A stretch of DNA of 64,000 nucleotides from Gracilimonas sp031581265 (GCF_031581265.1 NZ_JAVLBQ010000003.1:71686-135685); one strand, 5' to 3'; shown: positions 26,311-35,092, counted from the stretch's first letter. Numbers and translations: made by a program. Notes: generated by a model from the sequence alone, not told the origin.

Positions 26311-28143
26311 ATGTGTGGAATTGTAGGGTATGTGGGCAATAAAAAGGCAAGTGATATCATCATTAAGGGGCTTAAAAGATTAGAATACCGTGGGTATGAT
26401 TCAGCCGGACTTGCTACAATAAATGGACAAATCAACCTTAAAAAAGGGAAGGGTAAAGTAGCTAACCTCGAAAAAATGTTGAATAGCTCCGATAATGGAA
26501 AAGTAGGCATTGGCCATACCCGGTGGGCTACTCACGGTGAACCAAACGATACAAATTCCCACCCTCATGTAAGTGAAGATGGTGATTTAGCCATTGTCCA
26601 TAACGGAATTATTGAAAATTACAGCTCTTTAAAGAAAACACTTACAGAACAAGGACATAGTTTTTACTCGGAGACTGATACCGAAGTATTAGCTAAACTT
26701 ATAGACAATTTTTTAAAAAAGGATGGAGCATCACTGAAAAACGCTGTAAGTCATGCACTCCATCAAGTACATGGCACCTATGGTATAGCCGTTATTCATG
26801 TAAATTTCCCGGAGCAAATTGTAGTTGCCCGAAAAGGTTCTCCATTGTTACTTGGAGTTGGAGATGGCGAAATGCTTATCGCTTCCGACGCCTCTGCTGT
26901 TGCAGCTTACACGGATAAAGTGGTGTACCTCGATGATGGCGAAATTGCCGTTATAACCAAAGATGATTACACCGTAGAATCATACGACCAAATTGAATTA
27001 ACGAAAGAAGTTCATGAACTGGCGCTAAGTCTTGAAGAAATTGAAAAAGGTGGCTATGACCACTTCATGCTTAAAGAAATATTTGAACAACCTCGTGCAC
27101 TTTCGTATTGCCTAAGGGGTCGTATCAATCCTGATAACGGGACCATTACCCTTGGGGGAATTGATAGTGTGATGGATAAACTCACCAATGCAAACCGGCT
27201 AATTATTGCTGCATGCGGCACCAGCTGGCACTCCGGTTTAGTAGGCGAATACTTATTCGAACACCTGGCTAAAGTGAATGTTGAAGTTGAATATGCTTCT
27301 GAATTCAGATATAAAGAACCTTTGATTAACGAAGACGATGTTATGATCGTGATTTCCCAGAGTGGAGAAACAGCTGATACACTGGCTGCCCTCAGAGAAG
27401 CACGGGAACGAGGTGCTACCGTCATTGGTGTGGTTAACGTGGTAGGATCAACCATTGCTCGCGAAACGGATGCCGGCGTATATATCCATGCAGGACCAGA
27501 AATCGGGGTCGCATCCACAAAAGCTTTTACTGCACAAGTAACTGTCCTTATCATGATGGCAATTAAACTTGGATTAGCAAAAGGCACCTTAACCAGGAAA
27601 AAAGCCAAAAAGTTAATTTCTGAGTTAGCAAAAATTCCGGGACAAATTAATGAGATCCTGGAACAGACCAATGAACTGCAGCGTATTTCGAATTTATTTT
27701 CCTATGCACCAAACTTCCTGTATTTAGGTCGCTCTTATAACTTTCCGGTAGCTTTAGAAGGTGCCCTTAAACTAAAAGAAATTTCATACATTCATGCAGA
27801 AGGATATCCTGCCGCTGAAATGAAACATGGCCCTATCGCTCTTATTGATGCAATGATGCCCGTTGTTGTAATTGCCGCCACAAAGCATACCAACGACAAA
27901 ATGATTAGTAACATTGAAGAAGTTCGAGCCCGAAAAGGACGTATAATTGCTATAACTACCCCTAATAATGGTGAAGTTGGAGATCTTGCAGAATTTACTT
28001 CAATTATACCTGAGACCAGTGATGTATTGTCACCGCTTCTATCTGTAATTCCTTTACAGCTTTTATCCTATTACATCGCTGTTAACAGAGGTTGTAATGT
28101 TGACCAGCCCCGAAATCTTGCAAAAAGCGTGACAGTTGAGTAA
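26311..28143 (+). CDS. glmS: Glutamine-fructose-6-phosphate aminotransferase GlmS
   Basis: 610 residues. It makes glucosamine-6-phosphate, the entry into UDP-GlcNAc and peptidoglycan. Cys2 in MCGIVGYVG is the glutaminase nucleophile; GHTRWATHGEPN and HNGIIENY are of the Ntn domain. Two SIS domains follow: ACGTSWHSG, ISQSGETADTLAAL, GVASTKAFTAQV and EGALKLKEISYIHAEGYPAAEMKHGPIAL. The C-terminus LAKSVTVE is the invariant end. No glmS ribozyme-like conserved core is seen in the 92 bases upstream. GTGAGAG precedes the ATG. Confidence 0.97.
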   Translation: MCGIVGYVGNKKASDIIIKGLKRLEYRGYDSAGLATINGQINLKKGKGKVANLEKMLNSSDNGKVGIGHTRWATHGEPNDTNSHPHVSEDGDLAIVHNGIIENYSSLKKTLTEQGHSFYSETDTEVLAKLIDNFLKKDGASLKNAVSHALHQVHGTYGIAVIHVNFPEQIVVARKGSPLLLGVGDGEMLIASDASAVAAYTDKVVYLDDGEIAVITKDDYTVESYDQIELTKEVHELALSLEEIEKGGYDHFMLKEIFEQPRALSYCLRGRINPDNGTITLGGIDSVMDKLTNANRLIIAACGTSWHSGLVGEYLFEHLAKVNVEVEYASEFRYKEPLINEDDVMIVISQSGETADTLAALREARERGATVIGVVNVVGSTIARETDAGVYIHAGPEIGVASTKAFTAQVTVLIMMAIKLGLAKGTLTRKKAKKLISELAKIPGQINEILEQTNELQRISNLFSYAPNFLYLGRSYNFPVALEGALKLKEISYIHAEGYPAAEMKHGPIALIDAMMPVVVIAATKHTNDKMISNIEEVRARKGRIIAITTPNNGEVGDLAEFTSIIPETSDVLSPLLSVIPLQLLSYYIAVNRGCNVDQPRNLAKSVTVE

Positions 28144-28170
28144 CAGAATGTGGATAAAACTTTATTACAC
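28105..28170. other. attTn7-like glmS end (no insertion)
   Basis: The last codons of glmS (LAKSVTVE, agcgtgacagttgag) match the region recognised by TnsD of Tn7-like elements, which insert about 25 bases beyond the stop. Nothing is inserted here. Listed as a potential attachment site on general knowledge only. Confidence 0.35.
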
Positions 28171-28325
28171 CAAGAAGTAGTTTTTAAAATTATTTGTTAA
28201 ACATCTTAAATAACGCATAAAAGCGTTTCCATAATTTTTAAAAATTGTTGTGGATAACTTGATTTTTTGATAATAATTGTGTTCAATAATGCTCTCTTGA
28301 GTTAGCTAATAAATTTGATTTAAAT
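28149..28325. other. AT-rich gap with two perfect DnaA boxes (candidate oriC or DnaA cluster)
   Basis: TGTGGATAA (complement of TTATCCACA) occurs at 28149-28157 and 28249-28257, same orientation, exactly 100 bases apart. Between and after them lie AT-rich stretches (tttttaaaattatttgtta; ttgattttttgataataatt) that could unwind. Genes to the left (13.6-26.2 kb) all lie on minus, while most large operons to the right lie on plus, as expected near an origin. No dnaA or dnaN gene is in the window, so this stays a hypothesis. The whole 28144-28481 gap holds only this and the microprotein. Confidence 0.4.
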
Positions 28326-28398
28326 GAAAAACTGGAAAGCATTAATATTTAAAGTTGTAGTATTGGTTTTGATAGGCATCGTAATTTTCACGGGCTAA
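28324..28398 (+). CDS. 24-residue single-pass membrane microprotein
   Basis: ATG at 28324 opens MKNWKALIFKVVVLVLIGIVIFTG and stops at 28396-28398. A short basic N-terminus is followed by 15 strongly hydrophobic residues, the pattern of a membrane microprotein. There is no Shine-Dalgarno; a Bacteroidota-type -7 word TAAATTTG (28310-28317) ends six bases before the ATG, which would give an almost leaderless mRNA. The matching -33 element is not evident. Too short for statistics, so real but unproven; conservation in relatives would decide. Confidence 0.45.
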   Translation: MKNWKALIFKVVVLVLIGIVIFTG

Positions 28399-28481
28399 CA
28401 AACTCCCAAAATTATTTCTCTCACTTCCCTTTTACGAGATCGCTCTATCTATCATAATTTTTAAAGATCACTTCTGGTTTA

Positions 28482-28916
28482 TTACTTTTCTAAAACCATC
28501 TCGATGTGATCGATATCATCAACTACATACACATCACTAACCACTTTAAATCCTAATGACTCATAATAATATTGTAGAGCCGCCTGGGCTTCTATTTTTA
28601 CGGTCTCTCCAATGCATAATTCAATTCCCTTCTTTACTAACTTCGGTCCCAGTCCGGTTCCTCTATATTTTGGAGAAACTATAATTCTTCCCAAACTGGC
28701 TTCTTCTTTATACTTATCACCGGGTTTAAAAATTCTTAGGTACGCAGCTAATACTTCTTCATCATAGAAAAATAAGTGGCCGGCTTTTGCGTCGTACCCG
28801 TCAATGTCCTCGTATAAACAAGTTTGCTCAATGATAAATACCTGCTGCCTCAGCCGAAACATATCTTCAGCTTGCCCGGGAGTAAGTTCGTTAAAGCCTT
28901 TATAAATAATATTCAT
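28482..28916 (-). CDS. GNAT N-acetyltransferase, ElaA-like
   Basis: 144 residues. ElaA-type features: MFRLRQQVFIIEQTCLYEDIDGYD (about 20-43) and the acetyl-CoA loop SLGRIIVSPKYRGTGLGPKL (about 78-97), then QAALQYYYESLGFKVVSD. The acceptor is unknown. Monocistronic, convergent with the microprotein region and divergent from the YvlD-like gene. Confidence 0.88.
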   Translation of the reverse strand: MNIIYKGFNELTPGQAEDMFRLRQQVFIIEQTCLYEDIDGYDAKAGHLFFYDEEVLAAYLRIFKPGDKYKEEASLGRIIVSPKYRGTGLGPKLVKKGIELCIGETVKIEAQAALQYYYESLGFKVVSDVYVVDDIDHIEMVLEK

Positions 28917-29017
28917 ATCTGCTTTTGGAAGTGTTTTGCTTTATTTGATATGGAAATGTAACCATTTTTGATTCTCTATCGTACAGTCAACTCACTTTTA
29001 ACAAAATCTATGATTCT

Positions 29018-29347
29018 ATGATTTGGGCTTGGTTATTAAATAGTATTTCCGTTTACGCAACTGCCAGTTTATTGAAGGGGGTTGAAATCAAAAACTTTTG
29101 GAGTGCTCTTTTTGTAGCAGCACTGCTGGCCCTTATAAATACCTTCATCAAACCGATATTGGTTATTTTAAGCCTGCCAATTACTATCCTAACCTTTGGC
29201 CTTTTTGTATGGGTCATCAATGCCTTGCTGATTATGCTGGTTGATGCCATGGTTGAAGGCTTTAAACTTAAAAGCTTTGGATGGGCACTCGGCTTTGGCT
29301 TGGTGATGTCAGTGATTAGCTGGGTATTGTTTAGTTTATTTGGATAG
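29018..29347 (+). CDS. YvlD-like integral membrane protein (holin superfamily IV domain)
   Basis: 109 residues with four membrane segments (SISVYATASLL; FWSALFVAALLALINTFI; PITILTFGLFVWVINALLIMLVDAMV; GWALGFGLVMSVISWVLFSLF). The conserved pattern ALINTFIKPILVILSLPITILTFGLF is that of the PF04020 family, often named phage holin family protein in annotation pipelines. It is chromosomal and not part of a phage here. Role unknown, probably envelope. A strong terminator follows. Confidence 0.85.
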   Translation: MIWAWLLNSISVYATASLLKGVEIKNFWSALFVAALLALINTFIKPILVILSLPITILTFGLFVWVINALLIMLVDAMVEGFKLKSFGWALGFGLVMSVISWVLFSLFG

Positions 29348-29354
29348 TAAACAT

Positions 29355-29388
29355 AAAAAAGGCTGCCAATTAATTTGACAGCCTTTTT
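29355..29388. terminator. Bidirectional terminator between convergent genes
   Basis: AAAAAGGCTGcCAA-ttaa-TTtGaCAGCCTTTTT: long stem with A-run before and T-run after, so it can serve both the YvlD-like gene and the convergent isocitrate dehydrogenase gene. Confidence 0.85.
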
Positions 29389-29411
29389 AAATTCAGCAAA
29401 AGAAGTGTGAT

Positions 29412-30422
29412 TTAAATGTTATCACACACAGCCTGTGTGAAGGTCGAAGTTGTGCCCTCTCCCCCGATATCCGGAGTGCAATACACTTTCTTCTCTACTA
29501 ACGTCTTATAAATTGCTTTCCTAATGTTTTCGGCCACCTGCTTTTGATCTATATGCTCAAGCATCATAAGAGATGAAAATAGCAACGCCATAGGGTTCGC
29601 AATATTCTTACCTACAATATCGGGTGCAGAACCGTGAACAGCTTCAAACATGGCAGCATCATCACCTATATTCGCTGCACCGGTCACTCCAAGTCCGCCC
29701 ACTAACCCGGAAGCTAAATCTGATAAAATATCACCAAATAAATTTGTAGTTACCACAACATCAAACTGACTTGGCCGAATCACCATTTGCATAGCCATAT
29801 TATCTACAATGACATCTTCGAATTCGATTTCAGGATACTCTTCAGCTACCTTTCGGCCAACTTCCAGGAATAACCCGGTGGTAAGCTTCAGGATGTTCGC
29901 TTTATGCACTAATGATACTTTTTTACGCTCATTTTGCTTCGCGTATTCAAATGCAGCACGTACAATTTTTTTACTTGCCTCTTCCGTTACTACGGCGATG
30001 GCTTCAGAATGTCTTTTATTTTCCCCCTCTTCAATCCACTTTTCTTTCCCGATGTACAATCCCTGGGTATTTTCACGGAAAAGTACCATATCAACATCTC
30101 TGAAAGGAGAGTCTATACTCGGCAGGGTATGAGCCGGACGAATGTTGCTGTATAAATTAAATTTTTGTCGCAATGCTACGTTGACAGAGCGGAATCCTGA
30201 ACCTACGGGTGTTGTTAGCGGTCCCTTTAAGGCTATTCTATGCTCGTCAATAGCTTCAATTGTATCTTCAGGAAGTGGATTGCCGGTTTCTTCATATGCT
30301 TTCAATCCGGCTGATTTTTCGATCCAATTTATATCAGCACCGGCTTTTTCTAATATGGTTGTAACAGATTCAGTGATTTCCTGACCAATCCCATCGCCGG
30401 GTATTAAAACAATATTTTTCAT
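29412..30422 (-). CDS. NAD-dependent isocitrate dehydrogenase (IDH/IPMDH family)
   Basis: 336 residues. IPGDGIGQEIT opens the beta-decarboxylating dehydrogenase fold. The substrate loop TPVGSGFRSVNVALRQ (about 75-90) has the Ser-x-Asn pattern of isocitrate rather than isopropylmalate enzymes. DMVLFRENTQGLYIG, VHKANILKLTTGLFLEV, the metal-binding NLFGDILSDLASGLVGGLG and the nucleotide-binding EAVHGSAPDIVGKNIANP are all present. It oxidises isocitrate to 2-oxoglutarate, probably with NAD (inferred from similarity to mitochondrial IDH3-like forms). Monocistronic. Confidence 0.88.
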   Translation of the reverse strand: MKNIVLIPGDGIGQEITESVTTILEKAGADINWIEKSAGLKAYEETGNPLPEDTIEAIDEHRIALKGPLTTPVGSGFRSVNVALRQKFNLYSNIRPAHTLPSIDSPFRDVDMVLFRENTQGLYIGKEKWIEEGENKRHSEAIAVVTEEASKKIVRAAFEYAKQNERKKVSLVHKANILKLTTGLFLEVGRKVAEEYPEIEFEDVIVDNMAMQMVIRPSQFDVVVTTNLFGDILSDLASGLVGGLGVTGAANIGDDAAMFEAVHGSAPDIVGKNIANPMALLFSSLMMLEHIDQKQVAENIRKAIYKTLVEKKVYCTPDIGGEGTTSTFTQAVCDNI

Positions 30423-30571
30423 TCAAAAAAGTAGTTTAGTTCTTCAATTTTCGAGAGCCCTAAATATATTGATTTAAAAGCCCAAATGTGAATTTCTACT
30501 GTACAATCTTCTACTCTTTAAATTGAATGATCGTTGCCTAAAAAAGCTTTCATAAATAAAAAAAAGAAATT

Positions 30572-31996
30572 ATGAAAAGATCTCTTATTTGGTTCAGAAA
30601 TGATTTGCGTATCCACGATAACGAGGCATTGATAAAAGCCTGCCAGGCTAAAGAGGTGGTTCCTTTGTATTGTATAGATCCCCGACATTTTGCAAAAACC
30701 TCATTCGGATTTCCAAAAACAGGCTATCATCGCACGAAGTTTTTATTAGAATCTCTGCAAAATCTGAGGTCCAATCTTAAAGAAATTGGCATTGACTTAA
30801 TTATAAGAGAAGGCAAACCGGAAGAAATTATTCCTGAAATCATAGAAAAGTATGATATCGATCTTGCCTTCACCCACAAGGAAATCACAAGAGAGGAAAT
30901 TGATGTTGAGAATTCTTTAAAGGATACACTGGGAGATACACTAACTTTCGCATGGAGCAGTACGCTTTTCCATATCAATGATATTCCTTTCAGCAAAGAG
31001 GACGTACCGGATGTGTTTACTCAGTTTCGCAAGAGAACAGAAAAGGAATCGAAGGTCAGAAAAGAATATGAAGAACCTACAAGAGCTTCTTTAGTTCCCG
31101 GCATTGAAGCCGGTAAAATTCCAACTGTAGAAGATTTAGGCTTAGAAGATAAGCCCGATGACCCAAGGGCTGTACTGAATTTTAAAGGAGGCGAAGACGA
31201 AGCACTCAAAAGACTACAGAACTATTTTTGGGAAGGTGATCATCTAAAAAATTACAAATTTACACGCAATGGCTTGTTAGGTCCTGATTATTCTTCAAAG
31301 CTATCGCCATGGCTGGCTAATGGCTGTATCTCACCTCGCAGAATTTATTGGGAAGTGAAACAGTACGAAGAAAAACGAAAGAAAAATGTATCTACCTACT
31401 GGATGATTTTTGAACTTCTTTGGAGAGATTATTTCCGATTTTCGGCTTGGAAATATGGTGATAAAATCTTCTGGCCTTCCGGTATCCAGGGTAAAAAAAG
31501 AAAATGGAAGACCGATCGGGATATTTTTAATAAATGGGCTGAAGGTAACACCGGAATTCCTTTTATTGATGCTAACATGAGAGAATTAAATAATACCGGT
31601 TATATGAGTAATCGTGGTCGCCAAAATGTAGCGAGCTTCCTCGCTCAAAACTTAAATATAGACTGGAGAATGGGGGCAGAATATTTCGAATCCCTGTTAA
31701 TTGATTACGACCCATGCAGTAATTATGGCAACTGGGCATATAACACCACAGTAGGACATGACCCTCGAAATCGATATTTTAATATTATTAGTCAGGCTGA
31801 AAAATACGATAAAAAAGGTGAGTACGTTAAAAACTGGGTTCCTGCATTACGAAAAGTATCAAAAGACTTTATTCACGAACCTCATAAAATGAATCAGGAT
31901 CAACAAACGTTATTTTCAGTGGATATTGGGAATGGATATCCTGAACCAATGATTAACCTGGATGAAAGCTATGAAGAAATCAAAGCAAGAGATTAA
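30572..31996 (+). CDS. DASH-family cryptochrome (photolyase-like flavoprotein)
   Basis: 474 residues. The N-terminal antenna domain starts RSLIWFRNDLRIHDNEAL. The FAD domain has ELLWRDYFRFSAWKYG and the DASH-typical run GIPFIDANMRELNNTGYMSNRGRQ, followed by ASFLAQNLNIDWRMGAEYFESLLIDYDPCSNYGNW. Conserved Trp residues of the electron chain are present. DASH members repair cyclobutane dimers in single-stranded DNA and may have signalling roles. The last 26 bases overlap a small ORF. Confidence 0.93.
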   Translation: MKRSLIWFRNDLRIHDNEALIKACQAKEVVPLYCIDPRHFAKTSFGFPKTGYHRTKFLLESLQNLRSNLKEIGIDLIIREGKPEEIIPEIIEKYDIDLAFTHKEITREEIDVENSLKDTLGDTLTFAWSSTLFHINDIPFSKEDVPDVFTQFRKRTEKESKVRKEYEEPTRASLVPGIEAGKIPTVEDLGLEDKPDDPRAVLNFKGGEDEALKRLQNYFWEGDHLKNYKFTRNGLLGPDYSSKLSPWLANGCISPRRIYWEVKQYEEKRKKNVSTYWMIFELLWRDYFRFSAWKYGDKIFWPSGIQGKKRKWKTDRDIFNKWAEGNTGIPFIDANMRELNNTGYMSNRGRQNVASFLAQNLNIDWRMGAEYFESLLIDYDPCSNYGNWAYNTTVGHDPRNRYFNIISQAEKYDKKGEYVKNWVPALRKVSKDFIHEPHKMNQDQQTLFSVDIGNGYPEPMINLDESYEEIKARD

Positions 31997-32171
31997 AGGT
32001 AAAATTTTACGCTTTAGTAAAACCAAGAGGTACGAAAATGATGTTTCGCCCACGGAGGTCACTAAAAATTTATTCTCCGGTATTTGGAAAAACCATGTTG
32101 ATGGAGAAAGGACTTCCATCAAAAAGCTGCATAAGCGAAAATTAATTCTGACTCCTGTAGACAGAGATTAG
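31971..32171 (+). CDS. Hypothetical small basic protein overlapping the cryptochrome gene
   Basis: 66 residues from ATG 31971 (an ATG at 31962 is also in frame), starting inside the 3' end of the cryptochrome gene. It is rich in Lys and Arg (MKKSKQEIKGKILRFSKTKR; TSIKKLHKRKLILTP). No family is recognised. About 175 of its bases lie outside the upstream gene and stay open, which gives some support; it may still be chance. Confidence 0.4.
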   Translation: MKKSKQEIKGKILRFSKTKRYENDVSPTEVTKNLFSGIWKNHVDGERTSIKKLHKRKLILTPVDRD

Positions 32172-32270
32172 GCCTAATTATACTGGCATGGTTAAGTAGA
32201 TGGGAGAAATGGAGGGCTAACTGGGTTAGCATAAAATATTGCAACGCAAGCTGTAGCAGAAACAAATGAA

Positions 32271-32990
32271 TTACAATCGATTCCAAAGCCACTCAGGAAC
32301 ACATTTAGCAACCCAAGCCAACAGCCTCCATCTTTTAGTCACATACAAATAGTTTTTTCGCTTTTCGATTCCCTTTATCATTTGTGACGCTGCTTTCTCG
32401 ACCGGTGCTACCCAAAACATACCTTTCGCCCGCTCTGTCATTTCAGTCCAAATATATCCAGCCCTTATCTCTGTAACCGCAATATCGGCATCTACACGAC
32501 GAGCCTTTTGCCTGTACCCAACCAGGTAGTTCGATACGAAATGTTTTGTGGCCGTATAAGCTGTAGCTCGATGATGCGCAACCAAAGAAGCCATGGATGA
32601 CATCCCCACAATGTGCCCGTATCCTTGTTCTTTAAAATAATCGAAAGCAAAATGACAGCCATGCGCAAAAGCGAGAGCGTTTACTTCTATAAGTTTAGAT
32701 TCTGCCCTCCAGGGTGGCATCATCTGAATGCGACCGATACCCGCGTTTAGAATCATAACATCCAGTCCACCCATCTCATCAATCAATTCCTGATATGACT
32801 TCTCAGCGGACTCATGCTCTGTAACATCCTGATTTTTTATATAAACTTTCTCTCCTATTGTGGATTGTAATTCTTCAAGACGTTCCGTTCGCCTGCCAAT
32901 CAAGCCCAAAATATGTCCTGCCTCTCCATACTGAAGAGCGAGTTCTCTCCCAATACCTGAGGTTGCACCGGTTATGATAATCTTTTTCAT
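32271..32990 (-). CDS. Short-chain dehydrogenase/reductase
   Basis: 239 residues. TGATSGIGRELALQYG (residues 6-21) is the TGxxxGIG cofactor loop; MILNAGIG matches NAG; catalytic residues are Ser (MSSMASLV) and Tyr-x3-Lys (YTATKHF). GRRTERLEEL suggests an NADP preference (Arg after the second strand). Substrate unknown. It shares its strand with the DUF6580 gene upstream, from which it is separated by a perfect terminator. Confidence 0.9.
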   Translation of the reverse strand: MKKIIITGATSGIGRELALQYGEAGHILGLIGRRTERLEELQSTIGEKVYIKNQDVTEHESAEKSYQELIDEMGGLDVMILNAGIGRIQMMPPWRAESKLIEVNALAFAHGCHFAFDYFKEQGYGHIVGMSSMASLVAHHRATAYTATKHFVSNYLVGYRQKARRVDADIAVTEIRAGYIWTEMTERAKGMFWVAPVEKAASQMIKGIEKRKNYLYVTKRWRLLAWVAKCVPEWLWNRL

Positions 32991-33005
32991 AGTAGCTTAA
33001 ACTAA

Positions 33006-33034
33006 AAAAGGCTTCAGTGACTGAAGCCTTTTAA
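33006..33034 (-). terminator. Strong terminator of the DUF6580 gene
   Basis: AAAAGGCTTCAG-tga/tca-CTGAAGCCTTTT: perfect 12-bp stem, 3-base loop, A/T runs on both sides, lying 4 bases past the stop codon of the minus-strand gene. Confidence 0.9.
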
Positions 33035-33037
33035 ATA

Positions 33038-33592
33038 TTACTTAGCCAATTGCAGTGCCGGGACTTTTTGTTTCGCGTATTCAAAAGCTCCAAACATCAC
33101 CCCGGAGTAAATGAGGTCTCCTGCAATGGTGTAGTTAAAGAATGGAATACCCGCGCCATAACTCATCATCAGCCCTGAAAGAGATTGCGGATATATCGGG
33201 CTACCCAACCATGCACCAAAATTGGTTATCAAAAAGAATATGATGGAGGCACTCAAGCTACCTGCAACCACGGTTTTCAGATTAACTTTCTTTAGAATAA
33301 AAACTCCCGCTAAAACAATAAGAGCTATGGAAACATACATCCAATAAAAACCGGGTGTGAATAGCACAAAGCCGTTGTAGTAATTTGCAAAAAGTAAATT
33401 GTTAACCAACAAATCACTTATAAAAAATGCTGCTAACGGAAGTAAAAAAGAAAATTTCTTGTCCGTAAAATACGCCGCTCCAAAAAGTGACATAGCTCCC
33501 ATCGGAGCAAAATTATAAGGATGAGGCACAATTCTTGAGAGTGCAGCTATGACTATAAATCCGGATAGAACTAAAAAGCGCTTTTTATTCAT
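33038..33592 (-). CDS. DUF6580 membrane protein, ECF-transporter S-component-like
   Basis: 184 residues, about six membrane segments. The start RFLVLSGFIVIAALSRIVPHPYNFAPMGAMSLFGAAYF and the interior AAFFISDLLVNN are typical of DUF6580, which resembles the substrate-binding (S) components of ECF vitamin transporters. No ATPase partner is adjacent. Substrate unknown. Confidence 0.8.
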   Translation of the reverse strand: MNKKRFLVLSGFIVIAALSRIVPHPYNFAPMGAMSLFGAAYFTDKKFSFLLPLAAFFISDLLVNNLLFANYYNGFVLFTPGFYWMYVSIALIVLAGVFILKKVNLKTVVAGSLSASIIFFLITNFGAWLGSPIYPQSLSGLMMSYGAGIPFFNYTIAGDLIYSGVMFGAFEYAKQKVPALQLAK

Positions 33593-33629
33593 TGATCTTG
33601 TTGATGCTTGGTTTAGGCGTTAAAATAAA

Positions 33630-33661
33630 AAAAGCATCGTCTCAAATGAAACGATGCTTTT
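33630..33661 (-). terminator. Terminator of the YceI-like gene
   Basis: AAAAGCATCGT with a complementary ACGATGCTTTT and a short A/T-rich loop, followed by T-run on the minus strand; 22 bases past the stop. Confidence 0.85.
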
Positions 33662-33683
33662 AAAATAACGCTAATTTTTGAAA

Positions 33684-34289
33684 TTACTTATCGGCGTTTA
33701 GCTCAAGGTTTAAATCAATGGTAACTTCATCACCAATAACGGCATCAGAAGCCCAGTCACCGGTCCCTACCGTATATTCTGTTCTATCTATTACTGTTGA
33801 AGCCGTTATACCTGCTACCATAGTTCCCTCTTCCATGGGGTTATCCATGATTCCTAAAAGTTCAAATGGCAAAGAAATTTCTTTGGAAACATCCTTTATT
33901 GTGAGTGTTCCGTTAGCGACATACTCGTTCTCTCCGGTTTGTTCTATGCTGTTGCTTTTGAATGAAATGTGAGGCCATTTCTCAGCATTGAAGAAGTCAT
34001 CTGTTTTCAGGTGACCATCTCTTCTTTCATTTTTAGTATCAACGCTGTTCACCATAATTTTAACATCGATCATACTCTCATCCAAGTTCTCCGGATCAAA
34101 GTTAATAGTAGACTCGTAATTATTGAATTGTCCATTTACGGGAGTGAAGAAGTGAGTAACCTCAAAATTGATGGCACTGTGTGCTTTATCAATAGTCCAC
34201 TCATTTGCTACATATTTTGTTAATGCTATGGAAGAAACAGCAAAAATTGTTACTGCTATTATTGTTGTTATTTTATTTAATGATTTCAT
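33684..34289 (-). CDS. YceI-family periplasmic lipid-binding protein
   Basis: 201 residues. Signal peptide: KITTIIAVTIFAVSSIALTKYVA. The mature part has the YceI lipocalin-like motifs WTIDKAHSAINFEVTHFFTPVNGQF, GHLKTDDFFNAEKWPHISFKS and GTLTIKDVSKEISLPFELLG. The family binds long isoprenoid lipids in a beta-barrel. Length is normal. It diverges from the DUF4168 gene over about 240 bases. Confidence 0.92.
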   Translation of the reverse strand: MKSLNKITTIIAVTIFAVSSIALTKYVANEWTIDKAHSAINFEVTHFFTPVNGQFNNYESTINFDPENLDESMIDVKIMVNSVDTKNERRDGHLKTDDFFNAEKWPHISFKSNSIEQTGENEYVANGTLTIKDVSKEISLPFELLGIMDNPMEEGTMVAGITASTVIDRTEYTVGTGDWASDAVIGDEVTIDLNLELNADK

Positions 34290-34531
34290 TTTACTGATTT
34301 ATTGTTCTTGATTAATAGTTGATTTGAAAACAGAATGTTTTTTTAAATAATTTCATTCAATGTTAAACAAACTCTTTTGTTCATCAATATGATGATCCCA
34401 AATCAACCAATCTTACCGAAATCATGTAACAACATGTAAAACAACTTTAAGAAACCGAACATTTTCCCTTTTCTTGTGTTCTGAACAACACGACATAAAT
34501 ATACCCAATCATTCAATACACAGATTATATC

Positions 34532-35059
34532 ATGAAGAATTTTTTTAAGCTCTCACTTATTATTTTAGTGGGTACACTTTTCAGTACAGCTGCCATTGCT
34601 CAACAGCAGCAACAACAAATGCCACCACAGCCGGAACCGTTAAGTCCTGAAGAAGTAACAGACGAACAACTGGAAATGGTTTCTAACGTAACTAAAGCCG
34701 GACAAGGCATTCAAGAGGAAGCCGATACAAAAATGAGAGAAGTCGTTGCAGATGTGGATATGGAATTTCAACGATTTCAGCAAATTATGATGGCTCAACA
34801 AAATCCTCAAATGGCCGGTCAACTTGATCTTTCTGAAGAAGAACAACAAACCCTTCAGCAAATTCAGCCTCAATTGATGCAAATAAGTCAAGAAACTCAG
34901 CAAAAGTATATTGCTAAAATTCAGGAAGAAGGACTAACAATTCAAAAATTTCAGCAAATCACCCAAGCTATACAGGCACACCCTGAAGTAGCAGAGCGTT
35001 TTGAGGAAATTAATGCCGAAGAAGATGAAGGAGACGGCGACGATGGAGATGACGGATAA
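34532..35059 (+). CDS. DUF4168 secreted helical protein
   Basis: 175 residues. A signal peptide (FFKLSLIILVGTLFSTAAIAQ) is followed by a Gln run (six Q), then an all-helical Gln/Glu-rich domain with FQRFQQIMMAQQNPQ and LTIQKFQQITQAIQAHPEVAERFEEI, the DUF4168 pattern. The tail is acidic (EEDEGDGDDGDDG). Function unknown; exported. Monocistronic with a terminator. Confidence 0.8.
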   Translation: MKNFFKLSLIILVGTLFSTAAIAQQQQQQMPPQPEPLSPEEVTDEQLEMVSNVTKAGQGIQEEADTKMREVVADVDMEFQRFQQIMMAQQNPQMAGQLDLSEEEQQTLQQIQPQLMQISQETQQKYIAKIQEEGLTIQKFQQITQAIQAHPEVAERFEEINAEEDEGDGDDGDDG

Positions 35060-35092
35060 GTCTTAACCTCTTTCATAATTCTTTTTATTTAA

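Noticed and set aside
27054..27671. 205-residue frame antisense to glmS
   Set aside because: Long only because of codon bias in glmS; no start signal or recognisable domain.
29018..29347. Prophage remnant suggested by a holin-family name
   Set aside because: The PF04020/YvlD family is chromosomal; no phage genes, integrase or att sites are nearby.
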